From contig NZ_MDED01000032.1 in NCBI RefSeq assembly GCF_002939885.1, positions 1 to 39,913 of the forward strand: a stretch of 39,913 bases of DNA. Direction: 5' to 3'. The position numbers and the translations under genes are program-made. Of the stretch, positions 15,594-24,420 are shown piece after piece (within the stretch, counting starts at the first letter, position 1; every line of letters starts with the position of its first letter). The notes beneath the pieces are model-generated. The model searched no databases and was not told the DNA's origin. It saw only the letters and a list, made by a program, of their open reading frames with translations. Source of the stretch: Xanthomonas cucurbitae (GTDB lineage: Bacteria > Pseudomonadota > Gammaproteobacteria > Xanthomonadales > Xanthomonadaceae).

Positions 15594-16478
15594 TCAGTCG
15601 ATGTAGCGCTTGAGCAGGTCGCCATACGCATCGATACGCCGGTCGCGCAGGAACGGCCAGATGCGGCGCACATGCTCGCTGCGCTGCAGATCGACATCGC
15701 AGATCAGCACGGTCGGGTCCTGGCCGGCTTCGGCAATAAACTCGCCCTGTGGTCCCAGCACATGGCTGTTGCCCCAGAACTGGATGCCCGATGCGCCCAG
15801 CGGCGAGGGCTCGTGGCCGACGCGGTTGCACGACAGCACCGGCACACCATTGGCGACCGCGTGGCCGCGATGGCTGAGCACCCACGCGTCGCGCTGACGC
15901 TCCTGCTCGGGCTGCTGGTCGTCCGGGTCCCAGCCGATCGCGGTGGGGTAGAGCAGCAGTTCCGCACCGGCCAGCGCCATCAGCCGCGCCGCTTCCGGGT
16001 ACCACTGATCCCAGCACACCAACACGCCCAGGCGACCGACCGACGTATCGATTGGCGTGAAGCCCAGATCGCCCGGGGTGAAGTAGAACTTCTCGTAGAA
16101 GCCTGGGTCGTCGGGGATATGCATCTTGCGGTACTTGCCGAGCAGGCGGCCGTCTTTTTCGAACACCACCGCCGTGTTGTGATACAGCCCGGCTGCGCGG
16201 CGCTCGAACAGCGAAGCGACCAGCACCACGCCATATTGCCGGGCCAGCGCGCTGAGGCGCTCGGTACTGGGGCCGGGAATCGGCTCTGCCAGATCGAATT
16301 CCTCCACCGACTCGTGCTGGCAGAAATACGCACCGTTGTGCAACTCCTGCAACAGCACCAGCTTGGCGCCCTGCGCGGCGGCTTCGGCCACGCGCGATGC
16401 GATGACGGCCAGGTTGGCCTCGGCGTCGCCGTGGTTGCGCTCCTGGATCAGCGCGACGGAAAGGAGATGGCGGGTCAT
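15594..16478 (-). CDS. aguB: N-carbamoylputrescine amidase
   Basis: Nitrilase-superfamily amidohydrolase that turns N-carbamoylputrescine into putrescine, CO2 and ammonia. The 294-residue product has the Glu-Lys-Cys catalytic triad at E45 (LLQELHNGAYF), K118 (GKYRKMHIPDDPGFYEK) and C155 (VLVCWDQWYPEAARL), together with FTPGD and GASGIQFWGNS, which are characteristic of AguB. ATG 16478 is chosen because the upstream in-frame start is only a TTG at 16490. The gene lies 111 bp downstream of aguA on the same strand, completing the agmatine route to putrescine. Confidence 0.96.
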   Translation of the reverse strand: MTRHLLSVALIQERNHGDAEANLAVIASRVAEAAAQGAKLVLLQELHNGAYFCQHESVEEFDLAEPIPGPSTERLSALARQYGVVLVASLFERRAAGLYHNTAVVFEKDGRLLGKYRKMHIPDDPGFYEKFYFTPGDLGFTPIDTSVGRLGVLVCWDQWYPEAARLMALAGAELLLYPTAIGWDPDDQQPEQERQRDAWVLSHRGHAVANGVPVLSCNRVGHEPSPLGASGIQFWGNSHVLGPQGEFIAEAGQDPTVLICDVDLQRSEHVRRIWPFLRDRRIDAYGDLLKRYID

Positions 16479-16589
16479 GGCTACATCCAACTGGGTGAGG
16501 CGCTACGGTAGCGCGTCAAGGCGTAACACCGGCCTGCCGGCCGGAACAGGAACGACGCGCCGCACGGATCGCTGCGACGAACGCCACGT

Positions 16590-17624
16590 CTAGGCGGCCA
16601 GCAGGCCGGCCGGCAGCTGCATGGTCAGGCAGTGCAGGCTGCCGTTCTGCCAGATCAGCGCACGGCAAGGCACCGGCACGATCTGGTGCTGCGGGAAGGC
16701 GTCGGCCAGCACCGCCTGCGCGGCCGCATCGGCCGGATCGCCATAGGCTGGCATCAACACCGCACCGTTGACGATCAGGAAGTTGGCGTAGGACGCGGCC
16801 AGGCGACGGCCCTGGTCGAGAATCGGCTGCGCCCACGGCAGCACGAACAGGCGGTATGGCTGTCCATCGACCTTGCGCAGGGCGGCCAGTTCGTTGCCCA
16901 TCGCCTGCAGTTCGGCGTAGTGCGAATCGTCGGGGACATCGCAGCCCTGGTAGACGATCGCATCCGGGCCAGCGAAGCGCGCCAACGTGTCGATGTGCGC
17001 ATCGGTGTCGTCGCCTTCCAGATAGCCATGGTCCAGCCACAGCACGCGATCCTGCGACAGCCATGCAGCAAGATCGTTGCTCAGCGATTGGCGGCTGCGC
17101 TGCGGGTGGCGCTCGTGCAGGCACTTCCAGGTGGTCAGCAAGGTGCCGGCGCCATCGGTTTCGATCGCACCACCTTCCAATGCGAAATCCACCGTCTGCA
17201 CCTGCGCGGGCACGAACACCTGCGCCGCATCCAGCGAGCTCACCAACCGGTCGTCCAGGCTGGCCTCGAACTTGCCGCCCCAGCCGGTGAAGCGGAAATC
17301 CATCAGCCGGAAGCCGGCATCCTGGCGCAGGGTGATCGGGCCTGAATCGCGCAGCCAGGTGTCGTTGTAGGCGGCTACCACGAAGCGCACGCGCATCATG
17401 TCCAGCCGCGCCGAACGCAGCCGCGCCTCGGCATAGATCTGCAGATCGTCGTCGGCCACGCAGATCACCACCGGTTCGAAGCGGGCAATCGCCGTCACCA
17501 GCGCGATGTAGGTCTCTTCCACATCGGCCAGGCGCTGCGCCCAATCGGTCCCGGCGTGCGGCCACGCGATCAACACGGCGGATTGAGGTTCCCATTCGGC
17601 GGGAAAACGAAGACGGTCGGTCAT
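16590..17624 (-). CDS. aguA: Agmatine deiminase
   Basis: Porphyromonas-type peptidylarginine deiminase family enzyme converting agmatine to N-carbamoylputrescine. The 344-residue product has FPAEWEPQSAVLIAWPH near the start, NDTWLRDSGPI, WGGKF, the EGGAIETDG segment, GYLEGDDTDAHIDTLARF, and the catalytic cysteine in GSLHCLTMQLP near residue 332. ATG 17624 fits the family; the only upstream in-frame alternative is TTG 17633. With aguB it makes putrescine from arginine-derived agmatine. Confidence 0.96.
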   Translation of the reverse strand: MTDRLRFPAEWEPQSAVLIAWPHAGTDWAQRLADVEETYIALVTAIARFEPVVICVADDDLQIYAEARLRSARLDMMRVRFVVAAYNDTWLRDSGPITLRQDAGFRLMDFRFTGWGGKFEASLDDRLVSSLDAAQVFVPAQVQTVDFALEGGAIETDGAGTLLTTWKCLHERHPQRSRQSLSNDLAAWLSQDRVLWLDHGYLEGDDTDAHIDTLARFAGPDAIVYQGCDVPDDSHYAELQAMGNELAALRKVDGQPYRLFVLPWAQPILDQGRRLAASYANFLIVNGAVLMPAYGDPADAAAQAVLADAFPQHQIVPVPCRALIWQNGSLHCLTMQLPAGLLAA

Positions 17625-17831
17625 GCCTGGCAATACTCATCTTGGTGTCCGGGCAGCGGCCCGGCGGTTCATAGATACCCTGCACCCAAGTGCAGGCTCT
17701 TGCGATCCTGACGCACGGTCACGCGTCAGGCCTTGGTGCAGATTCGCAGCGGCACATTTCCGGCTGCTGACGGATGCGGCATACCGGCCTGCAGATGCCG
17801 GCACGCGCTGGCAACGGTGGCGTGGCTGCGA

Positions 17832-18173
17832 TTACTTGATCGGCGGCTTCGGCCCGATTTCGTTGGCGTCGGCCTGGTTGGCCACCACGTCGATCACCTT
17901 GCTTTTTTCGAAGTACACGGTGAATGCCGGATACACCCAGCGATGGATCGTCGGCCACTGGCGCTTCTGGCCGCCACGCGGGTCGAGCTTCTCCTGCGGC
18001 GCGCCATAACGGCTTTGCACCTGGCTCATGCTGTCGCCACGCAAGGGCAGGGCGGCGGCAGGTTTCTGCTGTGCACGATCGATCAGTAGCGTGTCGGCCG
18101 ACGCGGCGGCACTGATCCCCATCAGCGCGATTGTCAGCACGATCGGCGGCATCACAAACAAACGGTTGCGCAT
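17832..18173 (-). CDS. Small exported protein of unknown function
   Basis: 113 residues. A signal peptide (RLFVMPPIVLTIALMGISAA, cleavage probably after ASA near residue 27) is followed by a basic, proline-containing domain: LPLRGDSMSQVQSRYGAPQ, KLDPRGGQKRQW, HRWVYPAFTVYFEKSKVIDV and EIGPKPPIK. The 'MSQVQSRYGAP' segment resembles the SmpA/BamE-like or DUF2845 pattern in which a small domain senses or binds at the outer membrane, but I cannot assign it firmly. A GGGAG ribosome-binding site precedes ATG 18173. Its role is not known. Confidence 0.8.
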   Translation of the reverse strand: MRNRLFVMPPIVLTIALMGISAAASADTLLIDRAQQKPAAALPLRGDSMSQVQSRYGAPQEKLDPRGGQKRQWPTIHRWVYPAFTVYFEKSKVIDVVANQADANEIGPKPPIK

Positions 18174-18340
18174 GTCATCTACTCCCCAGTGGACAAGATT
18201 TCAGATGGTGATTACAGCAAAAAACCGCGACAGGCGGTGATACCGGTCGCGCAGCGCCTGGTGGTGCAGTCCGGCGCTGCGGCGGGTTGCCTGGGCGCTG
18301 ACGGTCCGGCCGGCTGGCCGGCAGTCGCACGCCGGCCAAG

Positions 18341-18361
18341 AAAAAACCGCCCGGAGGGCGG
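18341..18361 (-). terminator. Rho-independent terminator of rpmJ
   Basis: On the minus strand GCCGCCC-TCC-GGGCGG is followed by TTTTTT. The stem (18347-18352 with 18356-18361) and the T run (18341-18346) lie 33 bp after the rpmJ stop. Confidence 0.88.
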
Positions 18362-18393
18362 CTTTCTCGGGTCTTGCGCGCGGAGCGAAAGGC

Positions 18394-18519
18394 TCAGCGC
18401 TGACGCGCCTTGAAACGCGGGTTCGACTTGCAGATCACGAAGACCTTGCCGCGGCGGCGGACCACCTTGCAGTCGCGGTGACGGGTCTTCGCAGACTTCA
18501 GGGAGGACAGGACTTTCAT
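18394..18519 (-). CDS. rpmJ: 50S ribosomal protein L36, zinc-free type
   Basis: 41-residue L36 ([35 protein letters not shown]). The zinc-binding C+ form has a CxxC...C...H set; this one keeps only two of the cysteines and has Asn-Pro-Arg-Phe in place of the histidine motif, so it is the C-minus (YkgO-like) form that does not need zinc. A GAGGTG ribosome-binding site precedes the ATG. It stands alone with its own terminator, away from the spc operon where rpmJ is often found. Confidence 0.95.
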
Positions 18520-18694
18520 GGCACACCTCGGTGTAAACGGTTGGGTTCGATGGGAAGAGTGCCCACGGTTCGAGGGTGCACTCGCAATGAAGCCGGCGAT
18601 TCTAACCGGCTTTTCGTCGTGCTTTCAAGTGGTTGCAGCGTAACCGCAGCAAGCGGCGTTACACTGGGCGTTGACGCTCTTTACGGAAACCTGA

Positions 18695-19378
18695 ATGACC
18701 GACCTGTCACCCGTCCTTACCATCGATGGTCCTTCCGGTGCCGGCAAGGGCACGGTCAGCCGCATCGTGGCCACCCGACTGGGCTGGCATTACCTCGATT
18801 CGGGGGCGCTCTATCGCGCAGTCGGCGTGGCGGCGAGCTGGGCGGACCTGGACGTGTCCGACCCGGCAGCGCTGGTGCGCTGCACGTTCGATACCCGGGT
18901 GGAGTTCGACGACGCCGGCGAGGCGGGGCTGCGGGTGCTGGTCAACGGCGTCGATGCCACCAGCGAATTACGCCTGGAAACCACCGGTGCGCTGGCTTCG
19001 GCCATTGCCGCCATTCCCGAGGTCCGCGGCGCATTGAAGGAGCGCCAGCGCGCATTCAGGCGGGCGCCCGGGCTGGTTGCCGACGGTCGCGACATGGGCA
19101 CGGTGATCTTCCCCGATGCCGCCTTCAAGGTCTTCCTGACCGCCAGTGCCGAAGAACGTGCGGGCCGTCGCCATAAGCAGTTGATGGAAAAGGGTGTTTC
19201 GGTTATCTTTGACGACCTGCTGCGCGAGATCATGGCCCGAGATGCCAGGGATGCGCAGCGGGTGGTGGCGCCATTGCGGCCGGCCGAAGACGCCGTGCTA
19301 ATCGATACCAGCGGGATCGGGATCGAGGATGTCGTCCAGCGTGTGGTCGGGCTGTTGTCCTCCCGTACGCCGTCGTAA
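18695..19378 (+). CDS. cmk: Cytidylate kinase
   Basis: Phosphorylates CMP and dCMP to the diphosphates. 227 residues with the P-loop GPSGAGKGT at 12-20, [28 protein letters not shown] (the Arg-Asp substrate loop), RAGRRHKQL and [21 protein letters not shown] 18695 gives the standard N-terminus. As in many Proteobacteria it sits directly ahead of rpsA. Confidence 0.96.
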   Translation: MTDLSPVLTIDGPSGAGKGTVSRIVATRLGWHYLDSGALYRAVGVAASWADLDVSDPAALVRCTFDTRVEFDDAGEAGLRVLVNGVDATSELRLETTGALASAIAAIPEVRGALKERQRAFRRAPGLVADGRDMGTVIFPDAAFKVFLTASAEERAGRRHKQLMEKGVSVIFDDLLREIMARDARDAQRVVAPLRPAEDAVLIDTSGIGIEDVVQRVVGLLSSRTPS

Positions 19379-19561
19379 GCGTTCCGCAAGCGGGCCTGTC
19401 CCGCCGACCGTAAGGCGTTCCAAAGCTCCGTCGCGCATCCCGCGTGGCGGTTCTATGACTTCCAATCCGACCCGTTGTCTGGGGTCGACCAACAGGCTGG
19501 GCAGTCCGTCTGCGTCGCAATCCGACGACCGGCGCCCGTGTGTTCAACTGAGTAAATCCAA
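19379..19561 (+). promoter_or_regulatory. rpsA leader without a Shine-Dalgarno sequence
   Basis: The 183 bp between cmk and rpsA hold no gene. The bases just before the rpsA ATG (AACTGAGTAAATCCAA) contain no purine-rich ribosome-binding site. The E. coli rpsA leader is also poor in SD sequence and folds into hairpins that S1 binds to repress its own synthesis. The same kind of autogenous control is likely but inferred. Confidence 0.5.
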
Positions 19562-21247
19562 ATGACAGAATCTTTTGCTGAACTGTTCGAAGCCAGTCAA
19601 GCCAATCTGGCGAAGCTGAAGCCGGGCTCCATCGTCACCGGTACCGTCGTGGAAGTGCGCGGCGACGTGGTGGTGATCAACGCTGGCCTGAAGTCCGAAG
19701 GCATCGTGCCGATCGAGCAGTTCCGTAACGACGCTGGCGAGATCGATGTGGGCGTGGGCGACCAGGTCAAGGTTGCGCTGGACTCCATCGAAAACGGCTT
19801 CGGCGAGACCGTGTTGTCGCGCGAGAAGGCCAAGCGCGCGATGGTGTGGGACGAGCTGGAAGAAGCGTTGGAAAAGAACGAAACCATCACCGGCCGCATC
19901 AGCGGCAAGGTCAAGGGTGGTTTCACCGTGGACATCAAGGATGTTCGCGCGTTCCTGCCTGGTTCGCTGGTGGATGTGCGCCCGGTGCGCGACCCGGCCT
20001 ACCTGGAAGGCAAGGAGCTTGAGTTCAAGCTGATCAAGCTCGATCGCAAGCGCAACAACGTCGTGGTCTCGCGTCGTGCAGTGGTCGAGAGCGAGCACTC
20101 GGAAGAGCGCGAGCAGCTGATGGACAAGCTGCAGGAAGGCGCGATCCTGAAGGGCGTTGTCAAGAACCTGACCGACTACGGCGCGTTCGTGGACCTGGGC
20201 GGTATCGACGGCCTGCTGCACATCACCGACATGGCCTGGAAGCGCGTGCGCCATCCGTCCGAAGTCGTCAACGTCGGCGACGAGCTGGACGTGCGCGTGC
20301 TGAAGTTCGATCGCGAGCGTAACCGCGTCAGCCTCGGCCTGAAGCAGCTGGGCGAAGATCCGTGGGACAACATCGCCCGTCGTTACCCGGCCAACAGCCG
20401 CGTGTTCGGCAAGGTCTCCAACGTCACCGATTACGGCGCGTTCGTCGAGATCGAGCCGGGCGTCGAAGGTTTGGTGCACGTCTCCGAGATGGATTGGACC
20501 AACAAGAACGTCAACCCGTCCAAGGTTGTGCAGGTGGGCGACGAAGTCGAAGTGATGGTGCTGGATGTTGACGAGGAGCGTCGCCGCATCTCGTTGGGCA
20601 TGAAGCAGGTTGCCGCCAATCCGTGGGAAACCTTCGCGGCCACCCACAAGAAGAACGACAAGGTGTCCGGCCAGATCAAATCGATCACCGACTTCGGCAT
20701 CTTCATCGGTCTGGACGGCGGCATCGATGGTCTGGTGCACCTGTCCGACATCAGCTGGAACACCACCGGCGAAGATGTCGTGCGCAACTACAAGAAGGGC
20801 GACACGCTGGAAGCCGTCGTGCTGGCAGTGGACCCGGAACGTGAGCGCATCAGCCTGGGCGTCAAGCAGCTGGAGCAGGACCCGTTCGGTCAGTACATGG
20901 CGTCCAACCCGAAGGGCTCGAAGGTCGAAGGCGTGGTGCGTGAAGTGGATGCCAAGGGCGCCACGATCGACCTGGCCGATGGCATCGAGGGCTATGTGGC
21001 TGCACGCGACATCGCCAACGAGCGTGTGGACGATGCGACCCAGCACCTGAAGGTCGGCGACAAGATCGAAGCCAAGTTCGTGGGCATGGACCGCAAGGGC
21101 CGCACCCTGCAGCTGTCGATCAAGGCCAAGGACGATGCCGAAATGCGCGAGACGCTGGAGGAATACCAGTCCTCCGCTGCGTCGGGCGGCATGACACAGC
21201 TGGGCGCGCTGCTGCGTGCGCAGTTGAACAACAACAAGTCCGAGTAA
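19562..21247 (+). CDS. rpsA: 30S ribosomal protein S1
   Basis: 561 residues made of six S1 (OB-fold) RNA-binding repeats, at roughly 20-86, 104-170, 191-258, 276-346, 363-433 and 450-517, each with the GxVxxxxxYGAFV- or GFFVDI-like pattern ([40 protein letters not shown]). The first two domains dock S1 on the ribosome; the others bind mRNA to aid initiation, especially on leaders with weak ribosome-binding sites. Length and domain count match E. coli S1 (557 residues). Confidence 0.98.
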   Translation: MTESFAELFEASQANLAKLKPGSIVTGTVVEVRGDVVVINAGLKSEGIVPIEQFRNDAGEIDVGVGDQVKVALDSIENGFGETVLSREKAKRAMVWDELEEALEKNETITGRISGKVKGGFTVDIKDVRAFLPGSLVDVRPVRDPAYLEGKELEFKLIKLDRKRNNVVVSRRAVVESEHSEEREQLMDKLQEGAILKGVVKNLTDYGAFVDLGGIDGLLHITDMAWKRVRHPSEVVNVGDELDVRVLKFDRERNRVSLGLKQLGEDPWDNIARRYPANSRVFGKVSNVTDYGAFVEIEPGVEGLVHVSEMDWTNKNVNPSKVVQVGDEVEVMVLDVDEERRRISLGMKQVAANPWETFAATHKKNDKVSGQIKSITDFGIFIGLDGGIDGLVHLSDISWNTTGEDVVRNYKKGDTLEAVVLAVDPERERISLGVKQLEQDPFGQYMASNPKGSKVEGVVREVDAKGATIDLADGIEGYVAARDIANERVDDATQHLKVGDKIEAKFVGMDRKGRTLQLSIKAKDDAEMRETLEEYQSSAASGGMTQLGALLRAQLNNNKSE

Positions 21248-21275
21248 GCGCGTAGCGCCCTACCGAGCGTGATGG

Positions 21276-21301
21276 ATCGGCCCGGGCTTGCCCGGGCCGA
21301 T
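21276..21301. terminator. Strong hairpin between rpsA and ihfB
   Basis: 12-base arms (21276-21287 and 21290-21301) are perfect complements in a very GC-rich stem. No T run follows, so it is more likely a partial terminator, a processing site or an mRNA 3'-end stabiliser than a full terminator; ihfB starts 35 bp later. Confidence 0.55.
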
Positions 21302-21335
21302 TCCGATGTGTCAGTCGAAAAAAGCAAGTCTTCCC

Positions 21336-21647
21336 ATGACCAAGTCCGAATTGATTGAAATCCTGGCGCGACGCCAAGCGCACCTGAAGTCGGACGATGT
21401 GGATCTGGCAGTCAAGTCGCTGCTGGAGATGATGGGTCAGGCGCTGTCCGATGGTGACCGGATCGAAATCCGCGGGTTCGGCAGCTTCTCACTGCATTAC
21501 CGCCCGCCACGTCTGGGCCGCAATCCCAAGACCGGCGAATCGGTTGCATTGCCGGGCAAGCATGTTCCGCATTTCAAACCGGGCAAGGAATTGCGCGAGC
21601 GGGTCAGCTCGGTGGTTCCAGTCGATGTGATCGATGCGGCGGACTGA
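21336..21647 (+). CDS. ihfB: Integration host factor subunit beta
   Basis: DNA-bending protein of the HU/IHF family, 103 residues. [16 protein letters not shown] starts the helical dimer part; [20 protein letters not shown] and [20 protein letters not shown] form the beta arm, with the intercalating proline at 64. Start ATG 21336 gives the family N-terminus. rpsA-ihfB order is conserved in gammaproteobacteria. Confidence 0.97.
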   Translation: MTKSELIEILARRQAHLKSDDVDLAVKSLLEMMGQALSDGDRIEIRGFGSFSLHYRPPRLGRNPKTGESVALPGKHVPHFKPGKELRERVSSVVPVDVIDAAD

Positions 21648-21714
21648 AATCCGTTCTGCCGCTACGTTTATCCTGTCTCGGTTAAGCTAACCTCCTTCCC
21701 GACGGAGTCTCGCG

Positions 21715-22020
21715 ATGAAGGTGTTTCGCTTGCTGGTGATGTTGGCGTTTCTGCTGGTGGGCCTGATCGTCGGTGCGGTCAATTCCCAGGACGTCACGCT
21801 CGATTTCCTGTTCTCCAGTGTGCATACCACCTCCGGGGTCGCGATTATCGTCGCGCTGCTGGTTGGTGTGTTGATCGGTGCCGGCATGGTGCTGGTCAGC
21901 GTGGTCATTCCCCTTTATTCCAGACTGCGTCAGGCCAACAAGGCTGTGGTGGTCAGTCGTGCCGATGCCAGGGCTGTTGCGCCTGCCGCCGTCGAGCCGC
22001 GCCCTCTCGATGGACTGTAA
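21715..22020 (+). CDS. lapA: LapA-family inner membrane protein
   Basis: Lipopolysaccharide assembly protein A (DUF1049), 101 residues. Two transmembrane helices (VFRLLVMLAFLLVGLIVGAV and GVAIIVALLVGVLIGAGMVL) flank the short NSQDVTLDFLF strand typical of the family; a cytoplasmic coiled segment follows. GGAG lies at a suitable distance from ATG. It partners LapB, whose gene starts 7 bp downstream. Confidence 0.9.
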   Translation: MKVFRLLVMLAFLLVGLIVGAVNSQDVTLDFLFSSVHTTSGVAIIVALLVGVLIGAGMVLVSVVIPLYSRLRQANKAVVVSRADARAVAPAAVEPRPLDGL

Positions 22021-22026
22021 GCACGT

Positions 22027-23205
22027 ATGGACTTCCTGACCGAGTGGTTCTGGTTTTTCCTGTTTCTGCCGCTGGCCGCGTTGAGCGGCTGGATCGTCGG
22101 TCGGCGCGGTGGCCAGCGCCACGGCGATACCCAGGTCAGCCGCCTGTCCAGTACCTACTTTCGCGGCCTGAATTACCTGCTCAACGAACAGCCGGACAAG
22201 GCGATCGAGCTGTTTCTGCATATTGCCGAGCTGGACAAGGAAACCTTCGAGACACAGGTCGCGCTGGGCCATCTGTTTCGCCGTCGTGGTGAAGTCGATC
22301 GCGCCATCCGCCTGCATCAGGGCCTGGTGCAGCGCGCCGACCTGACCGATCAACAGCGGGTGCAGGCCTTGCTGGCGCTGGGCGAGGACTACATGAAGTC
22401 CGGCCTGCTCGATCGCGCCGAAACCGTGTTCACCGAACTGGCCCAGTTCGATCAGCGTGCGCCGCAGGCGCTGCGGCACCTGATCGGCATCTATCAGGCC
22501 GAGCGCGATTGGGAAAAGGCGATCGACAACGCCACTCGCTACGAGGAAGTCACCGGCGAGCCGATGGGCAAGCTGATCTCGCAGTTCGAGTGCGAACTGG
22601 CCGACCGCTATCGCGGCCTTGGCAAGCTCGACGAAGCCTTGCTGGCGATCCAGCGTGCCTACCAGGCCGACGGCACATCGGTGCGTGCCGGCATCCTGGA
22701 AGGGCGCATCGAAGCCGAGCGTGGACACGACGACGCGGCGGTACGCGCATTCGAGCGTGCTGCACGGCACGATCCGGAATACCTCCCGGAGATCATTCCT
22801 GCCCTGATGGCGGCCTATCGGCGGGTTGGCGACATCGCCGGCGCGCGCAACTTCCTGTCGGAGATGACCGAACACTACCGGGGGATTGCGCCGGTGCTGG
22901 CGCTGACCCAGTTGATGGAAGCGCAGGACGGCGTGGCCCCGGCATTGGCCTACCTGAGCCGCCAGCTCAAGGACCGGCCGTCGGTGCGCGGCGAGTCGGC
23001 ACTGATCGACCTGACCCTGGCCGAGGGGAGCAATCCGCTGGGGACCCTGAACGATCTCAAGCACATCACCGATCAGTTGTTGGTACGCAATCCCAGCTAT
23101 CGGTGTACACGTTGTGGTTTCGGCGCCAAGACGCACCATTGGCAATGCCCGAGTTGCAAGGAGTGGGGCACGGTCAAGCCACTGTTGAACTACGCGGTGG
23201 TGTAA
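22027..23205 (+). CDS. lapB: LPS assembly protein LapB (YciM)
   Basis: Membrane-anchored TPR protein that controls LpxC degradation by FtsH and so balances LPS with phospholipid synthesis. 392 residues: an N-terminal transmembrane helix (FFLFLPLAALSGWIVG) with the family motif GRRGGQ, about nine TPR helices pairs from residue 45 to 330, and a C-terminal rubredoxin-like metal knuckle with cysteines at 359, 362, 373 and 376 (YRCTRCGFGAKTHHWQCPSC). Both the membrane anchor and the knuckle are needed for LapB function in E. coli. Confidence 0.95.
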   Translation: MDFLTEWFWFFLFLPLAALSGWIVGRRGGQRHGDTQVSRLSSTYFRGLNYLLNEQPDKAIELFLHIAELDKETFETQVALGHLFRRRGEVDRAIRLHQGLVQRADLTDQQRVQALLALGEDYMKSGLLDRAETVFTELAQFDQRAPQALRHLIGIYQAERDWEKAIDNATRYEEVTGEPMGKLISQFECELADRYRGLGKLDEALLAIQRAYQADGTSVRAGILEGRIEAERGHDDAAVRAFERAARHDPEYLPEIIPALMAAYRRVGDIAGARNFLSEMTEHYRGIAPVLALTQLMEAQDGVAPALAYLSRQLKDRPSVRGESALIDLTLAEGSNPLGTLNDLKHITDQLLVRNPSYRCTRCGFGAKTHHWQCPSCKEWGTVKPLLNYAVV

Positions 23206-23432
23206 GTGGTGGCGATCGTTGCAGAACAGTGGGCTTACCTGATCCCGGCGTGTGGGCGTTGGCGAGCGCGTCGGCTTGGCCGGCGCCTGCCGTCGCAGCA
23301 CGCTGGCACGCGTCAGTGGCGTGCAGCCGTGCATCGGGGCGCCGACCTGCGCGCCGTAAGCGCCGCCGCGTTTGCCGCCGCTTCGCCGTGCCTGGTGCAG
23401 GCGCCGCTGCAGGTCGAGCGCAGGCCGTGCTG
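23206..23432 (+). other. Unassigned 227-bp segment between lapB and wbpL-like gene
   Basis: A 75-codon open frame starts at GTG 23206, one base after the lapB stop, and ends at 23433. Its product (IVAEQWAYLIPACGRWRARR and an Arg/Ala-rich remainder) resembles nothing I know, has no ribosome-binding site and looks like GC-rich noise or a decayed gene. I see no repeat or promoter in it. Confidence 0.3.
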
Positions 23433-24407
23433 ATGCCCGAAACATGGCTGTGGTGTGCACTGCATCTGGCCGTCGCGGCGCTGGGCACCTGGCTGCTGCG
23501 TGGCTATGCATTGCGCCGGCGTCTGTTCGATCAGCCGGGCGAACGCCGCAGCCATGCCGTTGCCACCCCGCGCGGGGGGGGCATGGCGATCGTGGCGGCC
23601 AGCCTGGCAGGATGCGGGGCGGCGTACCTGGTGTGGCCGGCCGCGCGCGGGATCGTGATCTGGTTTGCCGCCGGGTTGGTGCTGGTGGCCGGCGTCGGTT
23701 GGTGGGACGATCACCGCCCGTTATCGGCCCGTTTGCGCTTTGCGATTCATCTGGCCGCTTCGACAGCGTTGGGTGTGCTGGTCGCCCGCTGCACCGGCAA
23801 TGCCTGGGATGGCGTCCTGGCTGCGATGGCTTCGGTGGTACTAATCAATGTCTGGAACTTCATGGACGGCATCAATGGGCTGGCGGCCAGTCAGGCGGCG
23901 CTGGCCGCGCTGGCGTTTGCTGCCGTGGTCCCGGCCCCGTGGTCGCTGGCGGGCCTGGCGGTGGCTGCGTCCTGCCTGGGGTTTCTGCCGTTCAATTTTC
24001 CGCGCGCGCGTATCTTCCTGGGCGATGGCGGCAGCGGCGCGCTGGGCTACATGCTGGCCGCCCTGCTTGCGCTCAGCGTGGCGAGCGGGCAGGTGGGCTG
24101 GTGGATCGGCTGGTTGCCGTTGTCGGCATTTCTTGTAGACGCCGGCTTCACGCTGCTGTCTCGCATGCTCGCGCGGCAACGCTGGTGGGAGCCGCACGCG
24201 CAGCATGTCTACCAGCGGCTCGCGCGTCGCTTTGCCAGCCATGTTCCGGTAACCGCCCTTTATTTCGCTTTCAGTCTGGCGGCGGTCAGCCTGTACGTGG
24301 TAATTCGTCACGATCCGTTGTGGCTGCAGCTCTGTGCAGCCCTGATCTGGGGCCTCGGCGCCACGGCGGCCTGGCATCTCCTGCGCAATGGCCTGCGCAA
24401 CTACTGA
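23433..24407 (+). CDS. WecA/WbpL-type glycosyl-1-phosphate transferase
   Basis: Polyprenyl-phosphate sugar-1-phosphate transferase of the MraY/WecA family (324 residues, about ten transmembrane segments). It should start an O-antigen or related glycan on undecaprenyl phosphate using a UDP-N-acetyl-hexosamine. Diagnostic motifs are the DD pair (GWWDDHRPLSAR, 92-93), NVWNFMDGINGLAASQA (139-155) and RIFLGDGGSGALGYM (193-207), plus HVYQRL near the C-terminus, a variant of the HxxQ/HH loop. It is followed by a WbpM-type dehydratase gene, the same wbpL-wbpM pairing seen in Pseudomonas O-antigen loci, so WbpL is the closest parallel. The donor sugar is not known. Confidence 0.88.
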   Translation: MPETWLWCALHLAVAALGTWLLRGYALRRRLFDQPGERRSHAVATPRGGGMAIVAASLAGCGAAYLVWPAARGIVIWFAAGLVLVAGVGWWDDHRPLSARLRFAIHLAASTALGVLVARCTGNAWDGVLAAMASVVLINVWNFMDGINGLAASQAALAALAFAAVVPAPWSLAGLAVAASCLGFLPFNFPRARIFLGDGGSGALGYMLAALLALSVASGQVGWWIGWLPLSAFLVDAGFTLLSRMLARQRWWEPHAQHVYQRLARRFASHVPVTALYFAFSLAAVSLYVVIRHDPLWLQLCAALIWGLGATAAWHLLRNGLRNY

Positions 24408-24420
24408 GTCATGGATTCTT

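Noticed and set aside
23206..23433. Real small gene between lapB and the WbpL-type gene
   Set aside because: No ribosome-binding site, no known family and noise-like composition; kept only as an unassigned segment.
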